Shown piece by piece: positions 15,787-23,288 of a stretch of DNA of 64,000 nucleotides; position 1 is the first letter of the stretch, and each line of letters opens with the position of its first letter. Source of the stretch: Kribbella sindirgiensis (lineage in GTDB: Bacteria > Actinomycetota > Actinomycetes > Propionibacteriales > Kribbellaceae); contig NZ_SJKA01000013.1 in NCBI RefSeq assembly GCF_004331435.1, positions 124,001 to 188,000 on the forward strand, written 5' to 3'. The position numbers and the translations under genes were made by a program. Under the pieces are notes generated by a model. It searched no databases, had not been told where the DNA came from, and saw only the letters and a program-made list of their open reading frames with translations.

Positions 15787-17013
15787 TCAGCTGACGACGC
15801 CGGCGGCCGAGTGGGCCACGACGACCTTGGTGTTGAGGCCAGGAACCTCGACGACCAGCGCGTTCACCGCGATGTAGCGCTTCTGCCGCATGACCTGGTT
15901 GAAGGTCAGCTTGGCGACGCCCGGGATGACCAGCGTCTTGTTCTCGCCCGTCGGGACGGCGTACGACTTGCCGCCGACCTTGATCGACGCGATGGTCGAG
16001 GACGAGCTCACGCCGGCCTTGTTGTCCTTGGTCTTCCACGCGGACGCGGAGGACTCGATCGCGCCGATGGACAGGTTGCCCACCTTCACACCCGCGACGT
16101 GCGAGGTGAAGTTGATGTAGGACTTGCCCTCGCCGATGGCGCCGTTCTTGGTGGTGTAGACACCGCCGACGTAGGCGACCTTCGGGATGTTCAGCTCGCC
16201 GACCGCGACCCGGACCGTCTTGCCCTCAGTACCCTGGCAGGTGGTCTGGAGCGAGGTGGCGTCGGAGACGACCAGCTTGTCGGCCATGGCCTTGGTGCCG
16301 TAGGCGTCACCGATGACCAGTGCGGTCGCCGGCTTCGAGATCTCCGCGCGGGTCTTCAGCACCGCGACGTCGACGCCCTGCGGGATGTACTGGTTCTTCA
16401 CCGTCGCGTGCAGCACGACCGCCTGCGCGTACGAGTAGATGCCGGACGCGGTCTTCACGCCGCCGACGCGGTTCAGAACGATGTAGCCCAGGCCCGGTAC
16501 GGCGACCTTGGTGTTCGGCTTCGGGTTCAGCAGCGACGGCACCGAGATCGCGCCGATCCGCACGCCCGCGAAGGTGGTGCTGCCGGTGTAGGACAGTTGG
16601 CCCTTCGAGTACTTCGACGTGGTGGTGGTCTTCACGCCGGTCAGCGTGAGCAGGCTGCCGACGCGGACGTCGGCGGCCACCGCGGTGCTAGTGACGCCGG
16701 TGCCGCTCTTGTTGTTGAACGCGTGCGTGTCGGTCTTCACCGAGCGCGCGATCGCCTGCCCGTTCACGTTCGCCGTGGCGATGTCGTTCTTGTCAGCCTT
16801 GTTGGCGTCCGTGGTGCAACCGAACTTGCTGATCACCTGCGGGCCACTGTTCGCCAGCCCGGATTGAACATCGGTCCCGTACGAGTAGCCGCTGTAGCCG
16901 AAAACCGGCGAAGCGGACGCGGAACCCGACGTCAGCGCAATCGTAGAAGCCACGCCGACAACCGCCGCAACACCGACGGCAGCGAGCTTCTTGTATCCGA
17001 TGCGGGGTCGCAT
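15787..17013 (-). CDS. Secreted choice-of-anchor P family protein
   Basis: A 408-residue exported protein. It starts MRPRIGYKKLAAVGVAAVVG with a clear signal peptide ending near residue 35 (SASASP). The mature part is rich in Thr, Val and Gly and repeats a beta-sandwich theme (RVGSLLTLTGVKTTTT, AGVRIGAISVPSLL, AGVKVGNLSIGAIES), as in actinobacterial choice-of-anchor P proteins. There is no membrane anchor or LPXTG motif at the C-terminus, so it is probably released or held non-covalently in the wall. A GAGGAGGGG ribosome site precedes the ATG. The function is unknown. Confidence 0.75.
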   Translation of the reverse strand: MRPRIGYKKLAAVGVAAVVGVASTIALTSGSASASPVFGYSGYSYGTDVQSGLANSGPQVISKFGCTTDANKADKNDIATANVNGQAIARSVKTDTHAFNNKSGTGVTSTAVAADVRVGSLLTLTGVKTTTTSKYSKGQLSYTGSTTFAGVRIGAISVPSLLNPKPNTKVAVPGLGYIVLNRVGGVKTASGIYSYAQAVVLHATVKNQYIPQGVDVAVLKTRAEISKPATALVIGDAYGTKAMADKLVVSDATSLQTTCQGTEGKTVRVAVGELNIPKVAYVGGVYTTKNGAIGEGKSYINFTSHVAGVKVGNLSIGAIESSASAWKTKDNKAGVSSSSTIASIKVGGKSYAVPTGENKTLVIPGVAKLTFNQVMRQKRYIAVNALVVEVPGLNTKVVVAHSAAGVVS

Positions 17014-17229
17014 TGACCCCTCCTCCCTGAGTGATGACGTGACCCGAAGTGCGGGTCAGGACACAGACACAACTCAGTCGATTGCGGTAGGTGACGAGCC
17101 GACCGCTCTCCGAGACCAAACCGTTACCTTGCCGCTCGGTCCACGAGATTTCCCGGTCCCACCCGTAACCCGGCTGCGATGACCCGGAAGCCTTACCCGG
17201 CAAGCGATTCTGCGACATCTCAGGGCATG

Positions 17230-17266
17230 CCGAAGGGCCCGGACGCGCAAGGTCCGGGCCCCTCGG
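17230..17266. terminator. Terminator of the sulfurtransferase operon
   Basis: CCGAAGGGCCCGGAC (17230-17244) pairs with GGTCCGGGCCCCTCGG (17251-17266) around GCGCAA. It lies about 60 bases past the DUF1416 stop on the - strand. The remainder of 17014-17327 shows no gene; 17014-17150 should hold the promoter of the secreted-protein gene. Confidence 0.75.
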
Positions 17267-17327
17267 TGCTTACTTCAGGGTGGGCCACCGTCGGGTGGTG
17301 GTGGCACCTTCTGTAACGAACGACCGG

Positions 17328-17624
17328 TCAGACGGTGACGGCCACTTCCGCGACCTCGCCGTACTGGGCGACGACCTGACGGTCGACCGGGTCGGCCTTC
17401 GGGGCCAGCGTGCGCAGCGTCCAGCTGCCCGGCGCCGCGAAGAACCGGAAGTGCCCGGTCGCCGAGGTCGGCACCTCGGCCGTGAACTCACCAGTGGAGT
17501 CCAGCAGCCGCACGTACGCGCCGCCGACCGGCTCCTCGCCGCGCAGCACCTGGCCCTGGATCACGGCTTCCTTGTCGACGTCGACGCCCTTGAGGTCGAG
17601 GCCGCCCTGCTTAGCTCCGCACAT
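17328..17624 (-). CDS. sseC: DUF1416 protein, SseC-like
   Basis: A 98-residue protein opening MCGAKQGG and continuing with a beta-sandwich (VIQGQVLRGEEPVGGAYVRL, GHFRFFAAPGSWTLR), matching DUF1416. In Mycobacterium the homologues SseC1 and SseC2 always follow a CysA-type sulfurtransferase. Here the ATG starts three bases past the sulfurtransferase stop. The N-terminal Cys may take part in sulfur handling, but the role is not established. It is the last gene of the leader-controlled operon. Confidence 0.85.
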   Translation of the reverse strand: MCGAKQGGLDLKGVDVDKEAVIQGQVLRGEEPVGGAYVRLLDSTGEFTAEVPTSATGHFRFFAAPGSWTLRTLAPKADPVDRQVVAQYGEVAEVAVTV

Positions 17625-17627
17625 GTG

Positions 17628-18476
17628 TCACGCCTTTCCGGGCTCGTCGCCGAGGGCAACGGGTACGCCGACCAGCGAACCCCACTCGGTCCAGGATCCG
17701 TCGTAGTTCTTCACGTTCGCCTGGCCGAGGATCTCGTGCAGCACGAACCAGGTGTGCGCCGAGCGCTCGCCGATCCGGCAGTACGCGATGGTGTCCTTGC
17801 CGAAGTCCACGCCGGCGTCGGCGTACAGGGTCTTCAGTTCGTCGTCGGCGCGGAAGGTGCCGTCGTCGTTGGCCGCCTTGCTCCACGGGATGCTGGCCGC
17901 GGTCGGGATGTGGCCCGCACGCTGCGCCTGCTCCTGCGGCAGGTGGGCCGGGGCGAGCAGCCGGCCGGCGTACTCGTCGGGGCTGCGCACGTCGACCAGG
18001 TTCTTCACACCGATGGCGTCCTTGACCTCGTCGCGGAAGGCGCGGATCTCCAGGTTCTGCGGCTGCGCGGTGTACTGGGTGGCCTCGCGCTTCACGACCT
18101 CGTCGGTCAGCTCGCGGCTGTCCAGCTCCCAGCGCTTGCGGCCGCCGTCGAGCAGGCGGACGTCACCGTGGCCGTAGAGCTTGAAGTACCAGTACGCGTA
18201 CGCCGCGAACCAGTTGTTGTTGCCGCCGTACAGCACGACCGTGTCCTCGTTCTTGACACCACGGTCGGACAGCAGCGCCTCGAACTGCTCCTTGCTGACG
18301 AAGTCCCGGCGGACCGGGTCCTGCAGGTCGTCCTGCCAGTCGATCTTGATCGCACCGGCGATGTGGCCGGCGTCGTACGCCGAGACGTCTTCGTCGACCT
18401 CGATCAGGACGACCCCGGCGTCGTTCTTGTGCTCCTCGACCCAGTCGGCCGAGACGAGCGCGGATTCCCTGCTCAT
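17628..18476 (-). CDS. cysA: Thiosulfate sulfurtransferase (rhodanese, CysA2/SseA type)
   Basis: A 282-residue protein with two rhodanese domains. The active Cys233 lies in CRIGERS, the thiosulfate sulfurtransferase pattern CRxGxxS, in the C-terminal domain; the N-terminal domain (1-140) lacks a catalytic Cys, as usual. It transfers sulfane sulfur from thiosulfate to an acceptor and is thought to support sulfur supply and cofactor synthesis. LLAPAHLPQEQAQRAGHIP is a stretch typical of actinobacterial CysA2. It sits in the middle of a three-gene operon whose 5' leader encodes a Cys-containing peptide. Confidence 0.93.
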   Translation of the reverse strand: MSRESALVSADWVEEHKNDAGVVLIEVDEDVSAYDAGHIAGAIKIDWQDDLQDPVRRDFVSKEQFEALLSDRGVKNEDTVVLYGGNNNWFAAYAYWYFKLYGHGDVRLLDGGRKRWELDSRELTDEVVKREATQYTAQPQNLEIRAFRDEVKDAIGVKNLVDVRSPDEYAGRLLAPAHLPQEQAQRAGHIPTAASIPWSKAANDDGTFRADDELKTLYADAGVDFGKDTIAYCRIGERSAHTWFVLHEILGQANVKNYDGSWTEWGSLVGVPVALGDEPGKA

Positions 18477-18491
18477 GTGTGCTGCCTCTTC

Positions 18492-18932
18492 TCAGTTGGT
18501 AGCGGTGGATGGCGTACGAATGCGGTGGATCAGCAGATAGGCCTCGCAGCCGAGGCAGAGCCCGACGGCCGCGTTCACGAACGCGGCGACCAGGGCGAAT
18601 CCGGTGGCGACCACTCCCAGGACGGTGACTCCGGTCAGGTACCCGGCCAGACCGGCGACCGCGAAGACGAGACCGACCAGTTGGGCGAACCGCGGCGGCG
18701 CCGCGTCCTCCAGTTCCTTCGGCGGGCCCAGCCGGGGCCGGACCAGCCGCTTGAACAGCAACCCGTACGGCGACGCGCCGACGCCGAACGCGACCGAGAT
18801 CGCGAACACCACGGCCTGCACCGCGAGCGGCCACGGGTTGTTCAGGACGAGTGTCAGCGCCAGGACGACGGTGGTCACGCCGGCAGCGAACCGGAGCCCG
18901 CGCGGATCCACCTTGGCTGTCACTTCGGACAT
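18492..18932 (-). CDS. DUF4395 membrane protein
   Basis: A 146-residue protein with four hydrophobic segments (about 14-30, 34-52, 83-105 and 108-132) and a C-terminal CLGCEAY pair of cysteines, as in DUF4395. In actinobacteria this family is often the first gene before the CysA-type sulfurtransferase, which suggests a role in sulfur-compound transport or membrane thiol chemistry (inference). It ends 15 bases before the sulfurtransferase start. The first residues (MSEVTAKVDPRGLRF) are cytosolic. The upstream 114 bases separate it from the leader peptide stop. Confidence 0.82.
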   Translation of the reverse strand: MSEVTAKVDPRGLRFAAGVTTVVLALTLVLNNPWPLAVQAVVFAISVAFGVGASPYGLLFKRLVRPRLGPPKELEDAAPPRFAQLVGLVFAVAGLAGYLTGVTVLGVVATGFALVAAFVNAAVGLCLGCEAYLLIHRIRTPSTATN

Positions 18933-18980
18933 GACGACTCCCGGTGAAGGAGGGTGTCGAGCCGGACCCGCCCGAGTGTG

Positions 18981-19015
18981 CGGGAGGCGACGTACGCGGA
19001 ACCGTGCTCAGCGAC
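18981..19015 (-). promoter_or_regulatory. Candidate attenuator stem between leader and DUF4395
   Basis: On the - strand CGGAACC and GGTTCCG, about 13 bases apart, can pair in the leader between the peptide stop and the DUF4395 start. The stem lies downstream of the Cys codons and could change when ribosomes stall or release there. Exact limits are approximate. Nothing else but GC-rich leader is visible from 18933 to 19045. Confidence 0.4.
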
Positions 19016-19045
19016 CGGTTCCGCAGCGCTCGGGACGCCGCCTGG

Positions 19046-19126
19046 TCAGCGGCGACGACACAGCGACGAGCGGACGCGGCAGTTGTCCACTGCGCGTCGC
19101 TTCGTCAGCCAAGTCGTGTACACCAC
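19046..19126 (-). CDS. Cysteine-containing leader peptide of the sulfurtransferase operon
   Basis: A 26-codon frame from a GTG at 19126 (a second GTG follows at 19123) ends in LTKRRAVDNCRVRSSLCR plus RR. This fits the pattern of actinobacterial leader peptides before sulfur genes, commonly (L/M)TxRRAVDLCRVxxxLCR. Two Cys codons (TGC, TGT) lie in the last third. The stop is 114 bases before the DUF4395 start. When cysteine or Cys-tRNA is low, ribosome stalling here could change folding of the downstream RNA and raise operon expression, as shown for Cys-rich upstream frames in mycobacteria. The peptide is seen; the mechanism is inference. Confidence 0.75.
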   Translation of the reverse strand: MVYTTWLTKRRAVDNCRVRSSLCRRR

Positions 19127-19132
19127 GCAACG

Positions 19133-19138
19133 AGACTA
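19133..19138 (-). promoter_or_regulatory. -10 box placing the leader peptide on a leaderless transcript
   Basis: On the - strand TAGTCT lies six bases before the first GTG of the leader frame. That spacing would put the transcription start at or next to the GTG. No ribosome site is visible, which agrees with leaderless translation. A good -35 box was not found. Confidence 0.5.
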
Positions 19139-19210
19139 CGGAACCCGGGCGGGTGCACCACCCGTGGTCCCATCACATGAGACAACTGATCAAATTGCGG
19201 ACAAACAGGC

Positions 19211-20053
19211 TCAGACCCGGACCACGTTGGTCGCGGCGACCTTGTCGTGCAGTGCCTGCTTCTTGTCGTCCCAGAGCGGCCACAGGTAGTTGAGCAGCAG
19301 CGCGAGGGAGGCGAAGAGGCCGAGGACCGGGACCGAGCCGGCCAGGGTCAGAGCCAGGACGACACCGGTGCGCTTCGCCGCGGCCGCACGTGGCGGCTTG
19401 CCCGGCACCTCCCGCAGCCGGACCGCGATCCCGGTCGCCATCTTGCCGGGCGTCCGGCCCTTCGCGACCAGGAACAGGTATTCGTACACGAACGCGACCA
19501 GCGCCCCCAGCAGGGACGCCGGGACAGCCCACTTGTACACCTCGGGCGGCACTGAGACCGGGGTCGAACTACCGGCCCGTGCGGCGTCCATAACGTCCTC
19601 GATCCAGGAGTTCATCACCCTGCTGGACTGGAGGTAGAAGTACCCCGTCAGCGGCAACGCGATGAACCAGGCGATGATCCCGTCGATGATCCGCGCGAAC
19701 ACCCGGCGCCACCACCCGGACAGCATCTGACCGTCCGGAGTCGTGCCGGAGTTCCGCCCCTGGTAGGCGAAGCCCTGTCCGCTCTGCGGGTACGCCGGGT
19801 AGCCGCCCTGTTGCGGGGGCTGCTGGCCGAACTGCGGCGACTGGGCCGGCCCGCCACCGCCGTACACCTGTCCGTGCTCCGCGGTCTGCCCGTACTTCGG
19901 CAGGTCCTGCGTCTTGGACTGGCCGAACTGCCCCTGGAACGGGGGTGGGCCCTGCTGCGGTCGACGCTGATCCGTCCAGGCGTTGCCGTCCCAGTACCGC
20001 TGCTGGGTCGGGTCCTCAGGGTCGTCGTACCAACCTGCTGCTTGAGAGCTCAC
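19211..20053 (-). CDS. RDD-family membrane protein with DUF2510 start
   Basis: A protein of about 280 residues. It opens with a DUF2510 motif, AGWYDDPEDPTQQRYWDGNAWT, then has a Gln/Pro/Gly-rich linker (about 25-105), then an RDD domain with three or four membrane helices and the family marks WWRRVFARIIDGII, KGRTPGKMATGI and DKVAATNVV. Such proteins are common in actinobacteria and their function is not settled. I chose the GTG at 20053 because DUF2510 proteins usually start a few residues before AGWY; an ATG at 20083 is the alternative. Confidence 0.82.
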   Translation of the reverse strand: MSSQAAGWYDDPEDPTQQRYWDGNAWTDQRRPQQGPPPFQGQFGQSKTQDLPKYGQTAEHGQVYGGGGPAQSPQFGQQPPQQGGYPAYPQSGQGFAYQGRNSGTTPDGQMLSGWWRRVFARIIDGIIAWFIALPLTGYFYLQSSRVMNSWIEDVMDAARAGSSTPVSVPPEVYKWAVPASLLGALVAFVYEYLFLVAKGRTPGKMATGIAVRLREVPGKPPRAAAAKRTGVVLALTLAGSVPVLGLFASLALLLNYLWPLWDDKKQALHDKVAATNVVRV

Positions 20054-20113
20054 CCGCAGAGTCTTGCCTACGTGGCGGTTCATTGGCCATCCGGTGGCGC
20101 GTACCGGACACAG

Positions 20114-20581
20114 TCAGCTCGGCTGACGGTCGATCGCGACGGCCAGCGCTGCGATCACATCCGGCTTCCGCGGCGCTCCGCTGGCGCGTTTCACCACCGC
20201 TCCGGTGCTGTCGAGCACCAGCGTGGTCGGCGTCCGCAAGATGTCCAGCCGGCGCACCAGCTCGAGGTGGGACTCGGCGTCCAGCTCCACGTGGCGTACG
20301 CCGTCGACCATGCCCTCGACCTCGGCCAGTGTCCGCCGCGTGACCCGGCAGGGCGCGCAGAACGCCGACGAGAACTGCAGCAGCGTCGCCCGCTCGCCCA
20401 GCTCCCCACCCAGCTCCGCGGGCGTCACTCGCTCCACGTCGTCCTCGCTCTTCCCGCGAAACCGCCCGTCGATCCAGGCCTTGAGCACACTCAGCCCCAC
20501 GCCGGCTACGACCGCCGCGACGAGTACCCACAGCCCCAGACTCACAGTTACCCACGGTACGACGCGCCGTTCACGGTTCAA
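20114..20581 (-). CDS. Membrane-anchored thioredoxin-like protein
   Basis: A 155-residue protein with an N-terminal membrane helix (about 10-32) and a thioredoxin fold carrying CAPC in SSAFCAPCRVTRRTL (about 75-90), with the cis-Pro region LRTPTTLVLD near 115. It is likely to reduce or make disulfides outside the membrane. The frame starts at TTG 20581; a GTG at 20545 would still keep the helix. The HIT gene stops 9 bases upstream on the same strand, so the two may share a transcript. Confidence 0.8.
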   Translation of the reverse strand: MNRERRVVPWVTVSLGLWVLVAAVVAGVGLSVLKAWIDGRFRGKSEDDVERVTPAELGGELGERATLLQFSSAFCAPCRVTRRTLAEVEGMVDGVRHVELDAESHLELVRRLDILRTPTTLVLDSTGAVVKRASGAPRKPDVIAALAVAIDRQPS

Positions 20582-20590
20582 CCGCCGGTT

Positions 20591-21004
20591 TCACGTGCTG
20601 AGAAGCACCTGCGGATCCACAGCGAGGCGGTGGCGTGAACGCCCGGTCGGCCAGGGCAGGCTGTCGTCGCCGTCGCCCGGGTACCGAGGGACCACGTGCA
20701 GGTGCAGGTGGTCGACACTGCGGCCGGAGCCGGGCCCACTGGCGTTCAGGAGGCAGACACCGGTCGCCCCGAGCCTCTCCACCATCTTCTGCGCGATGCG
20801 CTGAGCCAGGTCCATCACCAGGGTCAGGTCACCCGGCTGCGCGTCCAGGAGACCTGCGGTGGTGTGACGACGCGGCACGACCAGTGTGTGTCCCGGGGCG
20901 ATCTCCTCACCGGGCAGCGGGAGGAACGCGACCGCCGCGTTCTCCTTGGCGATCCAGCGGGCTGAGTCGGCGGAGATCAGGCCGCAGAAGACGCAGGCAT
21001 CCAT
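20591..21004 (-). CDS. HIT-family nucleotide hydrolase
   Basis: A 137-residue protein with the histidine triad HLHLHVVPR near 101-109 and the N-terminal zinc-type pair CVFC (residues 4-7), typical of the HinT/FHIT-like branch. These enzymes hydrolyse nucleoside phosphoramidates or dinucleoside polyphosphates. The ATG at 21004 gives the standard MDACVFCG start. The gene is divergent from the ArfB gene with only about 30 bases between starts, so their promoters overlap. Substrate preference cannot be judged. Confidence 0.9.
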   Translation of the reverse strand: MDACVFCGLISADSARWIAKENAAVAFLPLPGEEIAPGHTLVVPRRHTTAGLLDAQPGDLTLVMDLAQRIAQKMVERLGATGVCLLNASGPGSGRSVDHLHLHVVPRYPGDGDDSLPWPTGRSRHRLAVDPQVLLST

Positions 21005-21035
21005 CTGCCGATTCTCCTCCGGTCTAATAGGTGCT

Positions 21036-21461
21036 GTGGAGAGCGGAGTGACCGTGCGGTCGGGGGTGGTGATTCCCGAGGCAGAGCTGACGTGGCGGTT
21101 CTCACGGTCGAGCGGCCCGGGCGGGCAGTCCGTGAACACCACGGACAGCCGGGTCGAGCTCAGCTTCGACGTGGCGAGTACGTCGGCGTTGAGCGACGTA
21201 CTGAAGACGCGGGCACTGGAGCGGCTCCAGTCGCGGCTGGTCGACGGGGTGGTGACGATCGCCGCGTCGGAGTACAAGTCGCAGTGGCGCAACCGGGAGG
21301 CCGCGCGGGAACGGCTCGCCGTACTGATCCGGGAGGCGATCGCTCCGCCACCCCGGAAGCGGCGGCCGACCAAGCCGAGCAAGGGGTCCGTACGGCGCCG
21401 GCTGGACGACAAGAAGCGCCGCGGCGAGACCAAGCGGCTCCGGGGCCGGCCGGACGACTGA
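21036..21461 (+). CDS. arfB: Alternative ribosome-rescue factor ArfB (peptidyl-tRNA hydrolase)
   Basis: A protein of about 141 residues with the GGQ motif (about 29-31) in SRSSGPGGQSVNTTDSRVEL, which triggers peptide release, and a basic C-terminal tail (RKRRPTKPSKGSVRRRLDDK) that inserts into the mRNA channel of stalled ribosomes. It frees ribosomes stuck on broken mRNA without needing a stop codon. GTG 21036 lies six bases after TAATAG, which suits a leaderless start; GTG 21048, with GGAGAG before it, is the alternative. It stands alone, divergent from the HIT gene. Confidence 0.9.
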   Translation: MESGVTVRSGVVIPEAELTWRFSRSSGPGGQSVNTTDSRVELSFDVASTSALSDVLKTRALERLQSRLVDGVVTIAASEYKSQWRNREAARERLAVLIREAIAPPPRKRRPTKPSKGSVRRRLDDKKRRGETKRLRGRPDD

Positions 21462-21508
21462 CCTGGTCCTGTCTCAGCTCGGCCCTCTCGCTGGATACGC
21501 TTGCCCGC

Positions 21509-22129
21509 GTGCAGGAAACGGGGAGCGGGGGGCAGGAGCCGGATGAGCTCCCGGAGTTTCAGGATCTGAGGGTGCGGGGCCGCTCGGTCCGGACGTGGGC
21601 GATCAGCGCCGGCGCCGTACTGCTGGTGGTCTCGGCAGCCTTCGGGGGTCTGAAGAAGGCCGGCGACGAGACGCCGCGGGTGGACGCCGGCACCGCGATC
21701 GACGCCGGCCAGTTCGAGGTCACCGTCCAGCGGGTCGTCACCGTGAAGGACCTGAAGCCGCTGTTCACCCCGGACGACGGCGGCGTACTGATCGCGGTCG
21801 TGACGAAGCTGAAGGTCACCGACGACACCGGCACGACACCGCCGTCGGACCTGATCCGGCTGATCGGCGTGCCCGGGGTCAAGGACACCGACCCGCCGCT
21901 CGGCACCACGAACCTGCGCGACGCGACCATGAACCCGGTGCTCACGCCGGATGCGGCCGAGGACATCGCGTACGTCTGGAAGCTGCCGAAGGCCGGCCAG
22001 TTCCCCACCGAGGTCAAGCTGACCGTCCAGAGCTACGAACACGTGGACGAGTCGCTCCTCGACCACCACGAGAAGTGGCTCCCGGACAAGATCGCCGCGG
22101 AAGGCACAGTCGCGGTGAAGGCCAAATGA
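21509..22129 (+). CDS. Membrane-anchored protein, first gene of a three-gene envelope operon
   Basis: A 206-residue protein with one N-terminal membrane helix (about 28-48, WAISAGAVLLVVSAAFGG) and an external beta-rich domain (GQFEVTVQRVVTVKDL, GVLIAVVTKLKVTDDTG), similar in build to DUF4352-like immunoglobulin folds. I do not know a function. GTG 21509 is the only start that keeps the short acidic cytosolic tail. The next gene starts within its stop codon (ATGA). The three genes share size, topology and order, which suggests one complex or old duplication. Confidence 0.7.
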   Translation: MQETGSGGQEPDELPEFQDLRVRGRSVRTWAISAGAVLLVVSAAFGGLKKAGDETPRVDAGTAIDAGQFEVTVQRVVTVKDLKPLFTPDDGGVLIAVVTKLKVTDDTGTTPPSDLIRLIGVPGVKDTDPPLGTTNLRDATMNPVLTPDAAEDIAYVWKLPKAGQFPTEVKLTVQSYEHVDESLLDHHEKWLPDKIAAEGTVAVKAK

Positions 22130-22692
22130 GTCGCCGGAAACTGCTCAACATCGGCCTCACGCTCGCCGTACTGGTCGCGATCGTCGGGCTGTACCGGTTG
22201 ACGCCGACCCAGCAGGACATCCAGCAGCCGACCGCGGTCAAGGGCATCGTCGGGCGCGCGGTGCAGACACCACGCTTCGACCTGACCGTTGACGACGTAC
22301 GGGTCGGCAAGAAGCTGCGGATCCCGCGGTCCACGCCGGACCGGGACTCGCTGACCGCCTTCGTGGTCGTCGACGCCAGTGTCACCGCCAAACGGGAGCC
22401 GATGCACATCTTCGGCGTCAAGATCCGGTCCGCCGACGGCATCACGTACCTCGGCGCCAACCGCAGCGGTCTCGACCGGGTCGACCTGACCGGGACCGAA
22501 TTCGCGCCGGACATCCCGGTCCGCGGCTCGTTCGTGGTCGAGATGCCGGCCGACAAGGTACCCGGGGCAACGTTGCTGGTGATGGAGAAGTCGATCCTGA
22601 ACGACCTCGAACCGCAGGTCACCGTGCCACTCGGCGACGACGCGCCGAAGCTCGAAGACGTCGTGACCCTGACCGCTGCGAGCGACACATGA
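22126..22692 (+). CDS. Membrane-anchored protein, second gene of the envelope operon
   Basis: A 188-residue protein starting MSRRKLLNIGLTLAVLVAIV, one membrane helix followed by an external domain with strands like RFDLTVDDVRVGKKLRI and SLTAFVVVDASVTAK. The pattern resembles the first gene (a -DLTV-V-V- strand, then a long -AFVVV- strand), so the two are probably paralogues. Both ends are joined to neighbours by ATGA overlaps. No catalytic motif is visible. Function is unknown. Confidence 0.7.
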   Translation: MSRRKLLNIGLTLAVLVAIVGLYRLTPTQQDIQQPTAVKGIVGRAVQTPRFDLTVDDVRVGKKLRIPRSTPDRDSLTAFVVVDASVTAKREPMHIFGVKIRSADGITYLGANRSGLDRVDLTGTEFAPDIPVRGSFVVEMPADKVPGATLLVMEKSILNDLEPQVTVPLGDDAPKLEDVVTLTAASDT

Positions 22693-23288
22693 GTGGCGCG
22701 CGCCGGGCCCGCCGCGGCTGGTTCCGGAAGAACACGGTCGCGCTGGCGACGCTGGTGGTGGCCATCCCGCTCGCCGGGTGGTGGACCACACGCAGCGACT
22801 ACAAGTCCTGGTACAACAACGAGCCCCGTGACCCGGTATCGGTGTCGGCGGGCGGTACGTCGTACAACGGCGCCACCTGGTACGCCGCCACCGTCGAGGA
22901 GAACCCTGCTTCGACCGAGAAGGGTCCCTCGCTCCCCGAAGGCACCACACGGATCCGGGTGTACTTCCGGCTGCAGGTGGACAACCTGTCCGCGCTCGAA
23001 GGGCTCGGCGGCTGCCAGGTCCACCTCCGGGCGCCGGACGGACGGATCTGGGACGAGGACACGCTCGCGGACGACTACCAGGACCGTCCGACCGGCTGCA
23101 GCGGCGGCTCCGACGACCAGCCGTCGAGCTGGCGTGGCACCGCAGCGCCGTACTACCTGAAGCCGGTGGCCGGGAAGCCGTTCGAGACGGTCGCGGTGTT
23201 CGTCGTACCGTCGTCCGTCGCCGGCAGCGTGCAGCCGACGATCACGTGGGCTACGAAGCTCCCTCAGTACTTGGCATTCCCGAGGTAG
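22689..23288 (+). CDS. Membrane-anchored protein, third gene of the envelope operon
   Basis: A 199-residue protein with a basic start (SGARRARRGWFRKN), one membrane helix (about 17-33) and an external domain with a Cys pair (GGCQVHLR and PTGCSGG, about 106 and 136) that could form a disulfide. A strand RIRVYFRLQVDNLSALEG recalls the domains of the two upstream genes. The 3' end overlaps the convergent polytopic membrane-protein gene by 38 bases. Function is unknown; it is probably a partner of the other two. Confidence 0.7.
   Translation: MSGARRARRGWFRKNTVALATLVVAIPLAGWWTTRSDYKSWYNNEPRDPVSVSAGGTSYNGATWYAATVEENPASTEKGPSLPEGTTRIRVYFRLQVDNLSALEGLGGCQVHLRAPDGRIWDEDTLADDYQDRPTGCSGGSDDQPSSWRGTAAPYYLKPVAGKPFETVAVFVVPSSVAGSVQPTITWATKLPQYLAFPR

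Noticed and set aside
18933..19045. SAM- or other known riboswitch before the sulfurtransferase operon
   Set aside because: No SAM-aptamer core was recognised; the Cys leader peptide explains the region better.
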